A stretch of 64,000 nt of DNA, taken from contig NC_053046.1 in NCBI RefSeq assembly GCF_003473485.1, positions 34,611,332 through 34,675,331 of the forward strand, read 5' to 3'. Source of the stretch: Medicago truncatula. Its lineage: Eukaryota > Streptophyta > Magnoliopsida > Fabales > Fabaceae. Shown one piece after another: positions 1-12,350 of this stretch; the stretch's first letter is position 1, and each line of letters begins with the position of its first letter. The notes beneath the pieces are model-generated. The model did no database searches. It was given only the letters and a program-made list of their open reading frames with translations, and was not told where the DNA came from. A program made the translations under genes and the position numbers.

Positions 1-891
1 AGTCATAGAGAGCACCAATGTGTCTATAAAAGACCAGTCCTCTAGTAATCATGTCTCTACCAATTTTAATTCTACCAAAAACACGGTGTACATTAGAACA
101 TTCAGCAGCACGACCTGAACCTCTCCTTCCTCTATTCCTACCATCATGCAGCCATGGATTCTCAATCATTCCTCCTTCTGGTCCAACATAATCAGACCTT
201 AGATACGGTCCCCATTGTTGTTGTCCTTCCACAAAACCTTTCTCAAATCTTTTTGGGCAGGAACCATCTGTATGGCCTATCAAACCACATTCATAACAAA
301 AATTCCCCGGTTTCTCATAGCGGAAATTCACCCTTATAACAGCACCGTCCTCCAAAACAAATTCAAAGCTCTTCTTTAATGGTTCTTTAGCCGACAAAGA
401 TACTCTCAGCCTCATGTATCTTCTCCAGTTACCATAGTTGTTATCATGATCGTATTTCACTAGTTTCCCAACATGATTGCCCAACAGAATTCCCATAGTC
501 TCAGTCATGAAACCGAAGGGGAGATTATGGACTTGCATCCATAATTCAATTGAGTCTATGGGCATAGTGAACGGATCTTTTCCATCAGAAACCTTGCTCC
601 AAATTAGCGGGTAGCTATCAAACAACCAAGGTCCTTGTTGGGTGACTCGTTCCATATCTGCATAGTTAAAGAACTGAAACATGAAACGGTTTGGTTCCAT
701 CAAGTAATATCAACCTGATGCTTTGGTTGCCATAGAGTTGACATACAGGTTTTGAAGTTTTGGAAACGGACAGGTTTGGTGGTTAAGAGTCTGCCAACAA
801 GACAATAGTCAAGCGTATCTGGACTGTAGGGTGTTGGATGGCTATTTTCAGTGGAGTTGGTATTTTGAGCAGAGTTTGAGGATTGGGACAT
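1..891 (-). pseudogene. LINE ORF1 remnant (DUF4283 plus zinc knuckle), frameshifted and cut by window edge
   Basis: Reading the minus strand from an ATG at 889-891 gives the N-terminal part of a plant L1-type LINE ORF1 (gag-like RNA-binding) protein. The typical DUF4283 opening CLVGRLLTTKPVRFQ is followed by FMFQFFNY and GPWLFDSYPLIWSK, then a CX2CX4HX4C zinc knuckle (CYECGLIGHTDGSC) near 245-290. The frame breaks near 700-703: the first part ends HQVDIT then stop, and the second part restarts MEPNRF in another frame, consistent with loss of a single T. The frame then stays open to base 1, so the C-terminus lies outside. It is a dead or dying retrotransposon copy, not a host gene. Family identity is recognised from motifs; the one-base deletion is my inference from the expected junction. 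Confidence 0.8.
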
Positions 892-2300
892 GATGACTAG
901 CAATGCAAAGAAAATGTAACTCTTCTGTAATGTGTTGTAATGGGGGGTGTAAAGCATTTGGTGATGAGGAAAGACCTGCACATGCTTGCTATTTATAGGA
1001 TTAGAGCCCTGAATAGATGTCAGCAAAAACTCATACGAATTAATGCATTTCGCAGCATAAGGAAATTCCTTGCAGAGAGAGTGGAGCCATAAAATCTCTT
1101 CAATGCAAATAGTCAAAATATTTCCATCTCTGAACCATATTTCACAGAACTCTGCATCAATTTTCCAGTGATTGAGGAGCCATAAATCGTGGTGCAGAGA
1201 GCAGCTTACTACCAGCTGGAGTTGTGCCATGTTACTTTCCAGAATAGAAAGAAAAATCAACTCATAAACATTCTGTATCAATTCCTTCCATATCTTTACC
1301 TTGGAATAAAAGGTACGCGTCCAGCATTTTAAAATCATGATTCTGAGATGATCTCTTAATTGAAAGGCTATTAATTTACAATTAAACAAAAAATAGAGGT
1401 GCCACCAATTACTCCTACCCCTTATACCTCCTTGCACTCTATTAATTGTTTTAGTGTAATTTTGCCAATAATTAAGGGGTTGCTTGAGATGCTGGTGTGG
1501 ACTCGTGACACTGCCTATGATCATGGCATCAATATTGTGATCTGACAGGAAATAGAAACATAGGGAGCATACCTGCATACTGTCAGCATTGGAAGAGAGA
1601 ATGTACCATAGAAAATAGAACAGATCCAATAATGAAAGCAGACTATCAGCTCCTATCAATATCACATTGGAAGAGTAGTATGTAGCATGTGCCAGCCCTT
1701 AAACAATCAATAAGACGCCAGATGATTTTAAGAGTAGAAAAATTGAGCCTCCAATCTCCCCTGTGCATCCAAACCTCCTTGCTCAATTTTTCCACAGAAA
1801 AAATCACTATTGTCCAAATACATTTTCCAAAGCTTTTTGTGCTTGCCTGGAATTCTATCCAGTGGTTGTGAATCATTGTAGAAAACTCATCAAAAGTAAA
1901 TCTTCTAAATAATGAACTGTATAACATGTGAATAAAAGAAACAGCATGTTGTTTATAGGCAACTGCATTGCCTAGCGTATCCTTGACAGAATGAAAATGA
2001 AGCTGTCCCTTTGAAATCATAATATAAAACCTGCCATTCTATCATCATCATATATATTCATCATGGAAGAAATGGATATATATCATAATAGAAGGAGAAC
2101 AAAAAACACCAGCTTTGACAAGATCAAAACGGTTGAAAAGACTCTCACAAAGGTTGAAGATAGAACAAATTAGGAAGAGGAGAAACCCTTAGGAGAGAAA
2201 AAAGATCATGTCTATGTAGAACTGACCCATGGAAAACTTCAGTGAAAACTGGCTGAGATCTTCACCGGAGACAGTTGACGGTGCCGGAAGAGAGATCTTT
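892..2300 (-). mobile_element. Presumed 5' leader of the same LINE
   Basis: No host gene is recognisable here. On the minus strand an open frame of about 260 codons (1665 down to 892) runs in frame into the ORF1 start at 891, and a second one lies at 1646-2020. Neither resembles a known domain. Their position directly upstream of ORF1 suggests an untranslated LINE leader. The 5' boundary is not defined; I place it near 2300 only because the sequence changes character there. Confidence 0.35.
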
Positions 2301-2764
2301 AATATTGTTCACCGACACTTTGATGATTGAAGTGGTAGTTTTATTTGTTTCAAGTTTTGGTTATTCCAAAATAGGATTGATGTGAGTAATATATATAATT
2401 GTAGAGAACTATTAGTAAAATAATAATAAACAATTGTCTTTAGGAGGGTACGAAGATGGGAGCACATGTAAATGAAGCGCATAAGTTGATTTTCCAAGGA
2501 ACTTCAATTAATTAAAGGAGTTGAAAGGAATTATCCAATCAAAAGAAAAGTCTTCTGTTATTTGTCATATACTGACCCAACTCCCAACTCCCTCCTGAAG
2601 ACCCAACATAATTAATTATTTAGAGTCTAGTTAATTATTATATTACCGTCTCTGGTTGAAGAGAAACAACAGAATTTGTTTCTAAAAAAAGAAAAAATGC
2701 CAAAGATGAAATTGAGAATGCGTGTAGCATTTGTTATAAGACACAACTGAACAGAACAACATAA

Positions 2765-3068
2765 ATGGGTTCTCTTAGTTCCACTCCCCCATCGGTTGAG
2801 GCTGAGCCAAGGTATCATGTGTATCATTACGATAACGCCGATTTCAACCCGCCCACCACATCATTCCACCAGTCACAAGTGGCTCTTGCCGGTGGTGGTT
2901 GTGGTGGCGGTTCTGGTTTTCCCGGCGACCGTGGGAGTCGTCCTCTACTTCATCCGCCGCCGCCGTCTCCGCCACTCCAAGGTTATGATATTCCAAGGAA
3001 CTAGAAAGGTATTAGCATCCTTTACGTCCGTAGTACTCTACGGGAACCTCTTGACTTTATTTAATTGA
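2765..3068 (+). CDS. Candidate small single-pass membrane protein, possibly frameshifted
   Basis: An ATG at 2765 opens a frame of 79 codons starting MGSLSSTPPSVEAEPRYHVY that turns into glycine/proline-rich sequence and stops at 3002-3004. In the +1-shifted frame the same DNA from about 2870 encodes a credible membrane segment (LLPVVVVVAVLVFPATVGVV) followed by a positive stop-transfer stretch FIRRRRLRHSK and runs to a possible splice donor at 3007 (AAAG|GTATTA). The simplest reading is one small type-I-like protein whose first part is in one frame and whose membrane part is in another, so either a one-base indel near 2865-2885 or an unseen upstream exon. No family recognised. Could equally be chance open frame. 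Confidence 0.3.
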
Positions 3069-4224
3069 ATGTGCTATAACTTGCTTATTATTTTTTGAAA
3101 AGAAGGAATTAAAATGGAAAAATAAAGACCTAATTATCTACATTTTTATGATTTGGAAGGACGAGTGTCCTTTGCCTACATACCCGTGAGGGATCAAAAC
3201 CTCGTAGTTCGGGGGAAAAATTGGCTTTTGATTGGTTGAGTATTTTTTATTAGTTTTTGAAAAAAAAGTTTAAAAAACGAAAGAAAACCAAAGTGGCAAA
3301 TGAGTATTTGTTTGTGTTTTTTAATATCAAAGGTAATGGACTCAAAGTATGATTAGATTGATTGAAGTTTGATTAAGAAAAAAATAATAAAAGACGATCA
3401 CTTGATTTGGATCAAGGTTTATTGTAAAAAATATTTTTTGTGAGTTTTGAACTATTTGCATGTTTTTGATGTTTTCAGATATGACTAACGGAGCTAGAAA
3501 ATAAAACGTAGGTACTTTGTGGTGACGTTGGATCACCACAAACACCATTGACCTAGACTAGAAGCAAGATAAAAGGCATACTCGCACGCACGCACACATG
3601 CACCTAAAACTATTACATTAAACCTATGATACATGCTATGGTCTGCGAGAAAGTAAATGACGGAAATAAATAATTTACATTTAAACCTAATTTACATTCT
3701 AAAATCTGTGCTATGAAATAAATGACCACAGAAATAAACCTAAGACGTAAAATGATAAAAATGCATGAATTACATTAAAGCCTACTATACAATCTAAAAT
3801 GTAATAAGATAAACGACGAAAATATAAACATATAAATAACAACAAAATAAAATGCTAAATAAAAAATGCACGAAAAGAAACAAATAAAAAAAAAAAGATA
3901 AAATAAAAGGAGCAGGGGTGTGCGAAGAGCATGTGTGTGAGTGCAGGAAGTAGTGCAAAGAAGCAGCAGAAAAAGGCAACTGGGCCTTGCTGGTATTTCT
4001 TCTCCGGTGGGGGATGGGTGGTCGGAGGCCGGCGAGCCATCGCGGCTGCGCCGCGTTTTGGAGACAAAAGCTTCTCCTTTTTTTTTTCTATTTTTTTTCC
4101 GGCTTTCTCCCTCTCTTCCCTTCCTAGTTTCGATTTCAGTCTCAGAATGCTCAAAGAAATTAAACTGTACCCTAGATCTATAACAAAAAAATAAAAGAAA
4201 AAATATACCTTTTTGGATTAGGTT
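3069..4224. other. Gene-free stretch
   Basis: AT-rich intergenic DNA. A more GC-rich patch at 3930-4060 opens frames on both strands, but none has a recognisable domain or consistent coding signature. Probably part of the degraded retroelement whose gag fragment follows. Confidence 0.4.
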
Positions 4225-4520
4225 GCTTTGTGTTCGGACTCGGATTTTGTCACCTGTTTGCTGAGGAGGCCGAGTATTGGTGGACTAATGCTAAGGGAAG
4301 ACAAGACTTGAGATTGATTGGTGGAGAGGTTGTGACTTGGGCTAAGTTCAAAGCTGAGTTTTTGAGGAAGTACTTTCCAGAGGGGGATCTGAGGACTAGA
4401 AAGGAAGCGGAGTTCTTGAACTTGAAGCAAGGGATCGGAGCATGTCAGTAGCTGAGTATGCGGCGAAGTTTGAGGAGCTTTCGAGGTTTTGTCCGTACAT
4501 TAATGCAGAGGAGATTTTAC
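4225..4520 (+). pseudogene. Ty3/gypsy-type gag fragment, frameshifted
   Basis: The plus strand encodes the core of a plant retrotransposon Gag (retrotrans_gag domain): AEYWWTNAKG, then TWAKFKAEFLRKYFPE and LRTRKEAEFLNLKQG. The frame then stops (CQ stop at 4450), while another frame continues the expected motif SMSVAEYAAKFEELSRF up to about 4520. The junction near 4432-4442 contains about five extra bases relative to what the family needs. No pol, LTR or other retroelement part is recognisable nearby, so it is an isolated, decayed fragment. Confidence 0.8.
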
Positions 4521-4760
4521 TTTTACTACCCCTTGAATTTGATGACATTTTTGGTTGAGAAATTGCTGGTATCTATAAAATTATTGTGTTTCTATAACTA
4601 TTTTATGTTAAATGGTTACGTCTTCCGGAACATAATGGAAATGGAATGCCCCAGGAAAGTGCATGGAAAGAGGCACCGAGTTAGTTACGTTGCATGCTCC
4701 TCTTTGAAGAAATTTACCAATGCTGCAGTGACAAATTTTATTTTAAATTTTTGTCTTATA

Positions 4761-5056
4761 CTCCCTCCAGTCCTTTTTATTATAAACAAAAGTGAGATTA
4801 TTTTTGGTCCTTTTTATAAGAAGATTGATCAAGTTTCAAATATGTTTGAAGCTAAATTTCATTTGTGCCCTCATTTATTATGAGAGAGAATATTAAAAGT
4901 AAGCAAGTTGGTGGAATAAAGAGTAATTAATTTAGGAATATTCATGAAATTTTTTTAAGTGTAGAAATGTATTAAATGAAGATGACCATTTTCAATGTAT
5001 TTCCTTGGTCTTGATGTTTTATGTATTTTGTTTCTTGTATAAAGGATCGGAGGTAG
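4761..5056. mobile_element. Stowaway-like MITE
   Basis: Begins CTCCCTCCAGTCC and ends GGATCGGAGGTAG, which are imperfect inverted repeats, and is flanked on both sides by TA (4759-4760 and 5057-5058). This is the terminal signature of Stowaway/Tc1-mariner MITEs. About 296 bp, non-coding. Confidence 0.75.
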
Positions 5057-6644
5057 TATCATATTAGCTATTTAGACCGTCATAATCATTTTGATTTAAA
5101 TTTTCAAAGTTGGCCTCACGTTTATTCACTTTTTAATTAATGTGCTACTTTGAACTATATATGCAAACGGACTGTTAACAATACTCGATGGACTTGAATT
5201 TCCACACGGTTTTCTCTAGTGTTAACTTTTAGAGTAGTTGTTGATTAAATATTTCTTATTTGACAGACTTTTCTATTTTTTTGAAAAGCCAATCAAAGAT
5301 TTATTAAAAACTTAATTTTTGCTTTGACAAATTCTAATTAATTATTCATCTTAATCAGGAGGAACTTACTCAATATTCCAAATATGGTTAGGTTTGTCTA
5401 AAGCACATTTAGGCAACATGTGGACAAGCTACTCTCCTATATCTACATGAGGGGTAAGAAACTATATTAAAAGTTCAAACACTGCTAGATTGAAACTCGT
5501 CACTACTAAATTCATCACTAAATTTAATTATAAAAAATTAGAGATATGGACACCAAATACCAATCACTTGAATAATAATTTTAGTGTTAGTTGTTATAAC
5601 GCGAGATTATAGACGCCGGTGGAGTTGTTCGTGACCATGATGATAACCAGAGATATAGTGGGGTTCACTCACTTTAGGAATGGTGGTTATGTACTCTTGG
5701 TGAAACTTGTATTATTCAATTTAGGATTGCAACTTGCTATGATCTCGGCTAAAATGAGCGTTATTTTCAAATTTTAATGTTGTTTTGATTGATTTTTCCT
5801 TCCAATTGTACTATCTAATTAATATTGTACGAATCAATTTCAAGTTATTATTTTCTATTTTATATTTATGATAATAAAAATACATTAACAAGTAATAAAA
5901 ATAATTTTGTAAACCATCATTCTTTTCTCTTTCATTTATCTTTTTTTCTTAGTTTGTGTGAAATTAATTGTCAAATTCATCAGCTATGTTGGGATGAATT
6001 GAGTAACATATACTTCCTCTATCATTATTATAAGAAAAAAAATTATTTTTTAGATTCATAATTTGATAATTGATGTATATTATCTATAATATAAAGTTTT
6101 GTTTATTTAATAAATTTTAAAAATGGTTTTTGTTTATAATAGCGACCCTATAGACTAAGAACAACATAGCATATATCTAATTCATTAAAGTTTTGGATAT
6201 GTGATCTCCAGACAACTTTCCAATTAATCTTAACTCAATTTGATGATCATAGAATAATAGGTCATATAAAACACGAACACTCTTCAAATTAGACGTGTTT
6301 CAATGTCAGACATGCGTTAGCGTCCGACATCGAAAAAACCCTAACACATAATTATATAGAATTATGTAATTTTCTCAAATTATTTTCAGTATCGTTGTAT
6401 CAATGATTGTATCATGTTTGATATCCATGTCTATTTTCATACTTCATATATCAGGCTCAATCCGAATCTAAAATATGTATTATAAATTGTTTGATATCCT
6501 TACCATTGGTATCAAAGTTTAAATGAATTTTCCCAAGCACCTTAAACCTCTCTCCAAAAAGGCAAGTCAACTTTTTTACCTTCCCATTTATCCCTGCCTA
6601 GTGTGTCATCTTTAACTAACATTCCATTATTAATTATTGACACC
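5057..6644. other. Gene-free stretch
   Basis: AT-rich intergenic DNA with no supported gene. A partial Stowaway-like end (TACTTCCTCTATC) occurs near 6010. Confidence 0.4.
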
Positions 6645-6812
6645 TAAGTTACTCATGAAAGAATGGTATGTAACTTATCCAACCAATAAACATTAACAAC
6701 ATATGTACATTTTTATGTGGTACCCACAGCTACCTTGACCCTATTAATAAACAAATTGCTTATTTTCATTGGTTGATAAGTAAATTACTTGTCATTCTTT
6801 AAAAGTAATCTA
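6645..6812. mobile_element. Short MITE with inverted ends, just upstream of the Nudix gene
   Basis: The left part (AGTTACTCATGAAAGAATGG then TTATCCAACCAAT) is matched in inverted orientation by the right part (ATTGGTTGATAAG then CATTCTTTAAAAGTAA). About 168 bp, ending roughly 190 bp before the Nudix start codon, so it sits in the promoter or 5' leader region of that gene. Confidence 0.55.
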
Positions 6813-6998
6813 GAAAAGAAAACCTTATTAACAAGATCGATTTTCCCATTCTATATATATCATCCTATCATTCACCCACAAGCACAAAATATTTTGCTTC
6901 CTCCTTGTTTCGTTTCATGCTAGTATTCTAGTACAACCTATTTCCTCTCCCTTTCAAAATATTCTCCTTGCAGGCCAAAAATACAATAAAACAAAACC

Positions 6999-9666
6999 AT
7001 GACAACTATGGTATCTCAAGAAAGCGTTGTTGCATCGGTTTCTCGTACTGGCAGGGATTTGCAGCGCTACAGAAAAGGTCGTCGTCAAGTTGTTGGGTTT
7101 GTCTCTTCACTACAAATTACTATATTTGTTAAACATATTTTTTTTTATAATATTTTGTTTAATGGAACCTTAAAGAGAGCACAAAAGGTAGGAAAAAATG
7201 ATGCTTCATAACATTGACAAGATATAAGTTTTCTTTTCGGTTTTTTGCACCCTTCAAGATATAAACCTTTTGTAAAAAAAAAGGGTTTCCTTCCAATGAT
7301 TAATGAACCTTCATCAATAATTTTGCAGATGCATACCATATAGATACATAATTGGTGACCAAACTTCCTTAGGGGCAAATGAAGAATTAGAAGTTTTGGT
7401 TATTACTTCGAAGAAAGGCAAAAGGATGTTATTTCCCAAGGTAAGCCTGCATCAAATTATTTTTCAGCAAATTGTTTTTTATATTGATTGTTACATTTCG
7501 ATTCCATTAATAAATCATTTGTTTATGAAGAAAGATGAATTGTAACATTTTAATTAGTTTCAAAGTTGGTAGCTAAATGATCATCTGTTTTTGTAAAATG
7601 AATGTTCTTTTATTTACCCCAAAATTGTGTTGGATGTTTTATTAAACGCTAGGGAGGTTGGGAAATGGATGAATCAAAAAAGGAGGCAGCTTTGCGAGAA
7701 ACCATAGAGGAAGCAGGAGTAAGAGGCATTGTAGAGGTGAGTTACTTGATCAATTTTATTTTATTTTTGGTATAGCAGAGAATTCCACCTATTTAAGATG
7801 AATAAGTGCAGCATTCGGGGTTCAAACCTCGACCATGGCATATAATCTCCATATCAACTAAACTATGCTTACATGAATCAATTTATTAGACTAAGGATAA
7901 TAATATATAAACCAATGATATATTATAAGAAATCTAATCTTTTTTTGTTAAACTTTTTCATCATCCTTTTGGTTAAAATAAGAAATCTAATCTAATTAAA
8001 TTAAGGGTCTTGTTAACCGGTGTTCCTAGGCAATGGTTAAGAAGAAAAAAAAAAGGAAAGTTTTAAATTGAAAAGGACACTTTATTAATTTTTAAGAATT
8101 GACAACTCAATTTCCAATATGATACATACTATATTTGTTTCTTAACCAGTGTCACAGAGGAACTAGTTAACATTTCTTTTAAATTAAATATTGAACTTAA
8201 GTTACTAATTTTTTTGTGTGTTAATGGGTTGGTGCAGGGTAAATTGGGTAAGTGGAGGTTTAAAGGTAAAAACTATGGTTATGAAGGCTACATGTTCCCT
8301 CTGCTTGTTCAAGAGCAATTTGAGATATGGCCAGAGCAGAGTGTTCGTCAAAGAACATGGGTAGGTAAATGTAATGCTTTTTTTTTTAATGAATAAGAGA
8401 TGCGTGCAAATATGAGCTCAAATAGTTAATGAGTTCCACCAATGATAAATTGTTCAAAAGAATTTGTGTTTGATATTTGGGTGACATAATTCATGAAAAA
8501 GAAAAAAACTTTGCTTTGAGTTACTCTTAAAGTTACTTGATTCATACACTTGCGGTGAAGTTAGCCATTTTATACGAGGAGGCCAAATCTATAACAATAT
8601 ATATTTTGTGTTATTTTGACAATTTTTATGTTAACAAAATTTTCTCTATAGTTAATTTAAGAAATAATTTTTTTCAAATAAAATGAAATACTTCTATCAC
8701 ACAAGTGGATACATATTTTTTGACTTTCTTATTTCAACTAGTTTTTGACAAATAAATTCATTTATGGTAGCAAAATATATATTATCGAGGTAGCTAATTA
8801 CAAAGTGTTGTATCTTATTCAAATAAATGAAAAATTAGGGCAGCCAAAGCTACCACATTGACATGCATAGCTTCGCCATGCTCAAATACTCTATTTGTTT
8901 CACCATGAATGTTATTTTAGCAAATAAATTCTATTTTAAAGTGAACACATTTTCACTTTTCTAATTAATACTAGTATACTATTTCAAGAGCATTATATTT
9001 TACATTGTATTTATGATGGTGGGAAATTATATATATAAATAATTAATAAAGTTAATTTAGTAAAAGTATTATTTATTTTTTTGACATGTTTCTTATGTTT
9101 TTAATCTATGTATAAGAATTAATTTTAGACGACATTGATTTTAAAACGAATGAATTTTTTTTTTCTTCATGTATGTTAGATTAGTATAGGTAATACGTAG
9201 ATAATATTAATTTTATATTCTAAAATACGACATTAATTCTATTCTATATGAAACTCAAGGTGATCCATATACTATAAGGACTTACGTAAAATGACAAGAA
9301 TTAGAATATATGAGTCAGAAAATGTTCCCTGGACTAATAAATATATTAAAACTTTTTGGAGAAAAACATGCATGGACCACTAAGATTATATATATGATTT
9401 GAATGTCTTTTTGTTCAATTATTCTTCTTGACTCTTGTTACTTCTTCCAAATGATGATTATTAATGAGGAAGAGTTTGATTTTTCTTTCTATTTTGGATA
9501 TATATAGATGAATGTTTCTGAAGCAAGGGAAGTTTGTCAACAGAGGTGGATGAAAGAAGCATTAGAGAGACTAGTAGATCGTCTCAAAGGTCATAAACTT
9601 GATGATGTAAAAGAATTAGTAGTAGTAGGTTCTGTACAATGCACAGGAGACGCCAATTCTGACTAG
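6999..9666 (+). CDS. Plant Nudix hydrolase (NUDT4/12/13/16/17/18/21 group)
   Basis: Five exons join into one frame of 191 residues: 6999-7096, 7329-7440, 7653-7736, 8238-8360, 9508-9666, all with GT-AG borders. The Nudix signature GX5EX7REUXEEXGU is perfect at residues 71-93 (GGWEMDESKKEAALRETIEE then AGV); its glutamates bind the catalytic metal. The start resembles plant short Nudix enzymes: RTGRDLQRYRKGRRQVVG, then CIPYRYI, and after the box EGYMFPLLVQEQFEIWPEQ and a WMKEALERLV end. Arabidopsis relatives hydrolyse nucleoside diphosphate-linked substrates such as diphosphoinositol or dinucleoside polyphosphates; the exact substrate cannot be read here. No clear transit peptide, so cytosolic location is likely. 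The start was chosen because it is the first ATG before the conserved RTGR block. The last intron is long (about 1.1 kb) and AT-rich. Confidence 0.92.
7805..7874 (-). repeat. tRNA-like SINE fragment in Nudix intron 3
   Basis: Read on the minus strand it has an A-box-like TAGTTTAGTTGATA and, about 30 bases on, a B-box-like GAGGTTTGAACCCCG. No acceptor stem or cloverleaf is formed, so it is a SINE relic rather than a tRNA gene. Confidence 0.5.
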
Positions 9667-11090
9667 TAAACAAAGGTAGTTTCCTGTGTTTGATTTAAAA
9701 ATAAGGGGGTGTTTGTGTTATTTAAGATAATTTTAGGGGAGGTTAATGTAATTTGCCCCAATTATTAAACATTTATACATATTATTTATTAATTTTGATT
9801 TATTTAATAAAATGAAATATATATTTGATAAAATTATTTCGATAAACTATTTATTTGTTGTTTTTTGGAGGCGTCTAATATGGACTTTATTCAAAGGCTT
9901 GCTGTTTTCAACAAACGACGTTCATAAAAAAGAGATGGTGCGCCTAATATTTTGTCAAAATAATTTCCATGATATATTTTTAGGTGGCGTTTGTTTGAGA
10001 GTTGCAAAATTTATTCCCAGGTATTAACTTACTAGAAATATAAAGGTGAACATTTTATTCCAAAAAAATATAGAAAAGAATGTTTGATTTGTTTAATTCA
10101 TGAAAACTTTTAAAAATAATTTTAGAGAATAGGTAAAATATGTTTGGCTTGCAATGTAGAATCCTGCGAATGAACATTATAAGTACACAAATACCCCTAT
10201 TGTATAAACCAAAAAATCAATGTGTGTAACACAGTGTTCTCCTTCTTTACACTTCAGATTTCACGTATATGCTTTTGTTTAACCATTTATGTTGAATGCT
10301 TACTTTCGAAATGTTTCCCTAGTAATGATATTTTCTTGTGCCATGATGATAAATTCATTAACATGATGTTCCACACGTTATTGGAGATTTATAATTCTTG
10401 AGTAATCTAACATCAAAGGTTGGGTGAAAACAAAATATAAACTTAGTTGTGTATGTGAATTTTTTACTCGACCATTGCATGTTTTGTATAACTTCAGTTA
10501 GTCGTTTGTATTTTTCATGTCTTTTACTCTGGCCACAATTTTGCATATCTACTGGTCGATTCTACAATACATTGTCAAATTATATAGTACATTATACACA
10601 TTATCCTTATCATTGAACCTGTTAGGATTGGATAACATATACAATAATTGAGATTGATAAAAGAGAGATTTGAAATACGAAAATGGTTGTTTATTGTAGG
10701 ACTGAAAAGATTTACATAAGATACTAGATCCACTGCCAGAACAAGGCTTCTGCGGAGGGCTTAGTAGCTCTCCTTCCAATGATAAAGGCAACAACACTAG
10801 GAATCATATATATATATATAGTTTCCAACTATTTATTTCTTCGACTGTAAAGATTTAACATAAAAGACCACCAAAATCACCTCTTCAAAAATAAATCAAA
10901 AGTTGCACCAGTAACACATCCAATAAAATTAAATTTAAAGTATAATCAAGATCATTACACGACTAATACAGACCATAATAACAAATACAACTAAATAATA
11001 AAAGGAATTAAAGACAATGGCAACATGAGTTTTTTTACCAAATTCAAAAGGCATCTAAATTCTACCTAGAACCATTGTTACTGAGAACAA
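9667..11090. other. Gene-free stretch
   Basis: Downstream of the Nudix gene; AT-rich, with no frame showing a domain or splice-supported structure. Confidence 0.4.
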
Positions 11091-11099
11091 TTTCCACAA

Positions 11100-12350
11100 A
11101 TTGCTTCTTGATATATATTTGGCAAGTGTACCAAAAGCTATCGAAGTAATAATAAAGTTCGTATCCACAGGGACTGCTTCAATTTCTACTCGGCAAAAGC
11201 GTTAAAATAAAGGATGTATTAAATTTATGGGTCACCCTAGGCAACTGGATTTGGTTGCAATAAAAGTAAATAACAGAAAATAAAATGGTTTGATAATTGG
11301 ATTAAAACTAATTATCAAGCCTTTCGAATCCTCTATTGCTCATTGTGAGTAATTTGCCTCTCTTCTCTCTCAAAGAAATTAACCTAGCTTTACGACGGAT
11401 TAACTAAGTGGTTTTGATCAATCTCTTGACTCAAAACCCTTTCCTAAGTTATAACCTTTTAATCTCTTAAACCGATTGAATAACCGCGGAAGCATGGTGA
11501 GAACGTTAATTCATAAGTCATAATCCTCAATTTCCTATCTCTAGGTTCCTATGTTGAATTAAACAGAATTACTATTTCAGGATTAAAAGTTAGGGCTAGT
11601 AGTCATTCAATTCCTAAGATCAATTTATGTGATTGAAAGAAGTTAGGGTTAGTAGTCATACAAACAATCATAAGAAAAGCATTAAGCACAAATAATTTTG
11701 AATAAATACTCGGTTTTCATTGATGTCAAAGAGAGTTCTTAACAAATTACATGCTCACAGATCACAAAGATTCATCTCATGACTTAATCAATCTAAGAGT
11801 TTAGCTACTCATAACTAAACAATTAAATACATAGAAATAATAGAACATACATAAATCAGAACCAACTATGAGTTGGGTGAGATCCACCGCGTGTTCTTCA
11901 GCTTCCTGGTGCTGTCTATGCTATGTTTAGGTCTCCAAAATCGCACCCTAAGCTTTTGGTCACATCTGACTTTTATAGACAAAGAATTAGGGTTTCAGAA
12001 AAGCCCACCATCGTGCCACGTTTCGCGTCCATCGTGGCACGTTTCCTTCATTAATCTGACGTGACAACAAATTTACTAAACCATCGTGGCACGTTACATA
12101 TCCATCGTGCCACAATTTTCCAGTATCTTCAGGAAAATTCCACGCTTCAAGCGTACCACGATTCAGGTCCATCGTGGGACGATCCAGTAGCTAACTTCTT
12201 TGATTTTTCTCCAATTTGTGCAAAACTTCTCTTTTATGAATCTTGAGCTGATTTAACCATGTATACAAGCATTTGACTCTCAAAACATTACAAAAAGGAC
12301 ACAAATATGACTAAAAAACTAGTAATGACGTAGTGTCATCACTTCTACAT
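11100..12350. repeat. Probable retroelement-derived repeat with GC-rich 21-bp units
   Basis: The block opens with GGCAAGTGTACC and TCGTATCCACAGGGA, a phrase common in dispersed plant retroelement sequences (from memory). At 12008-12190 five copies of CCATCGTG(G/C)CACG or a close variant occur, at 12008, 12029, 12081, 12102 and 12169. They form two pairs each spaced exactly 21 bp. No LTRs or coding domains were identified, so the element class is open. Confidence 0.45.

Noticed and set aside
3855..4194. Overlapping open frames on both strands
   Set aside because: GC-rich patch with low-complexity Lys/Ser/Phe products and no domain.
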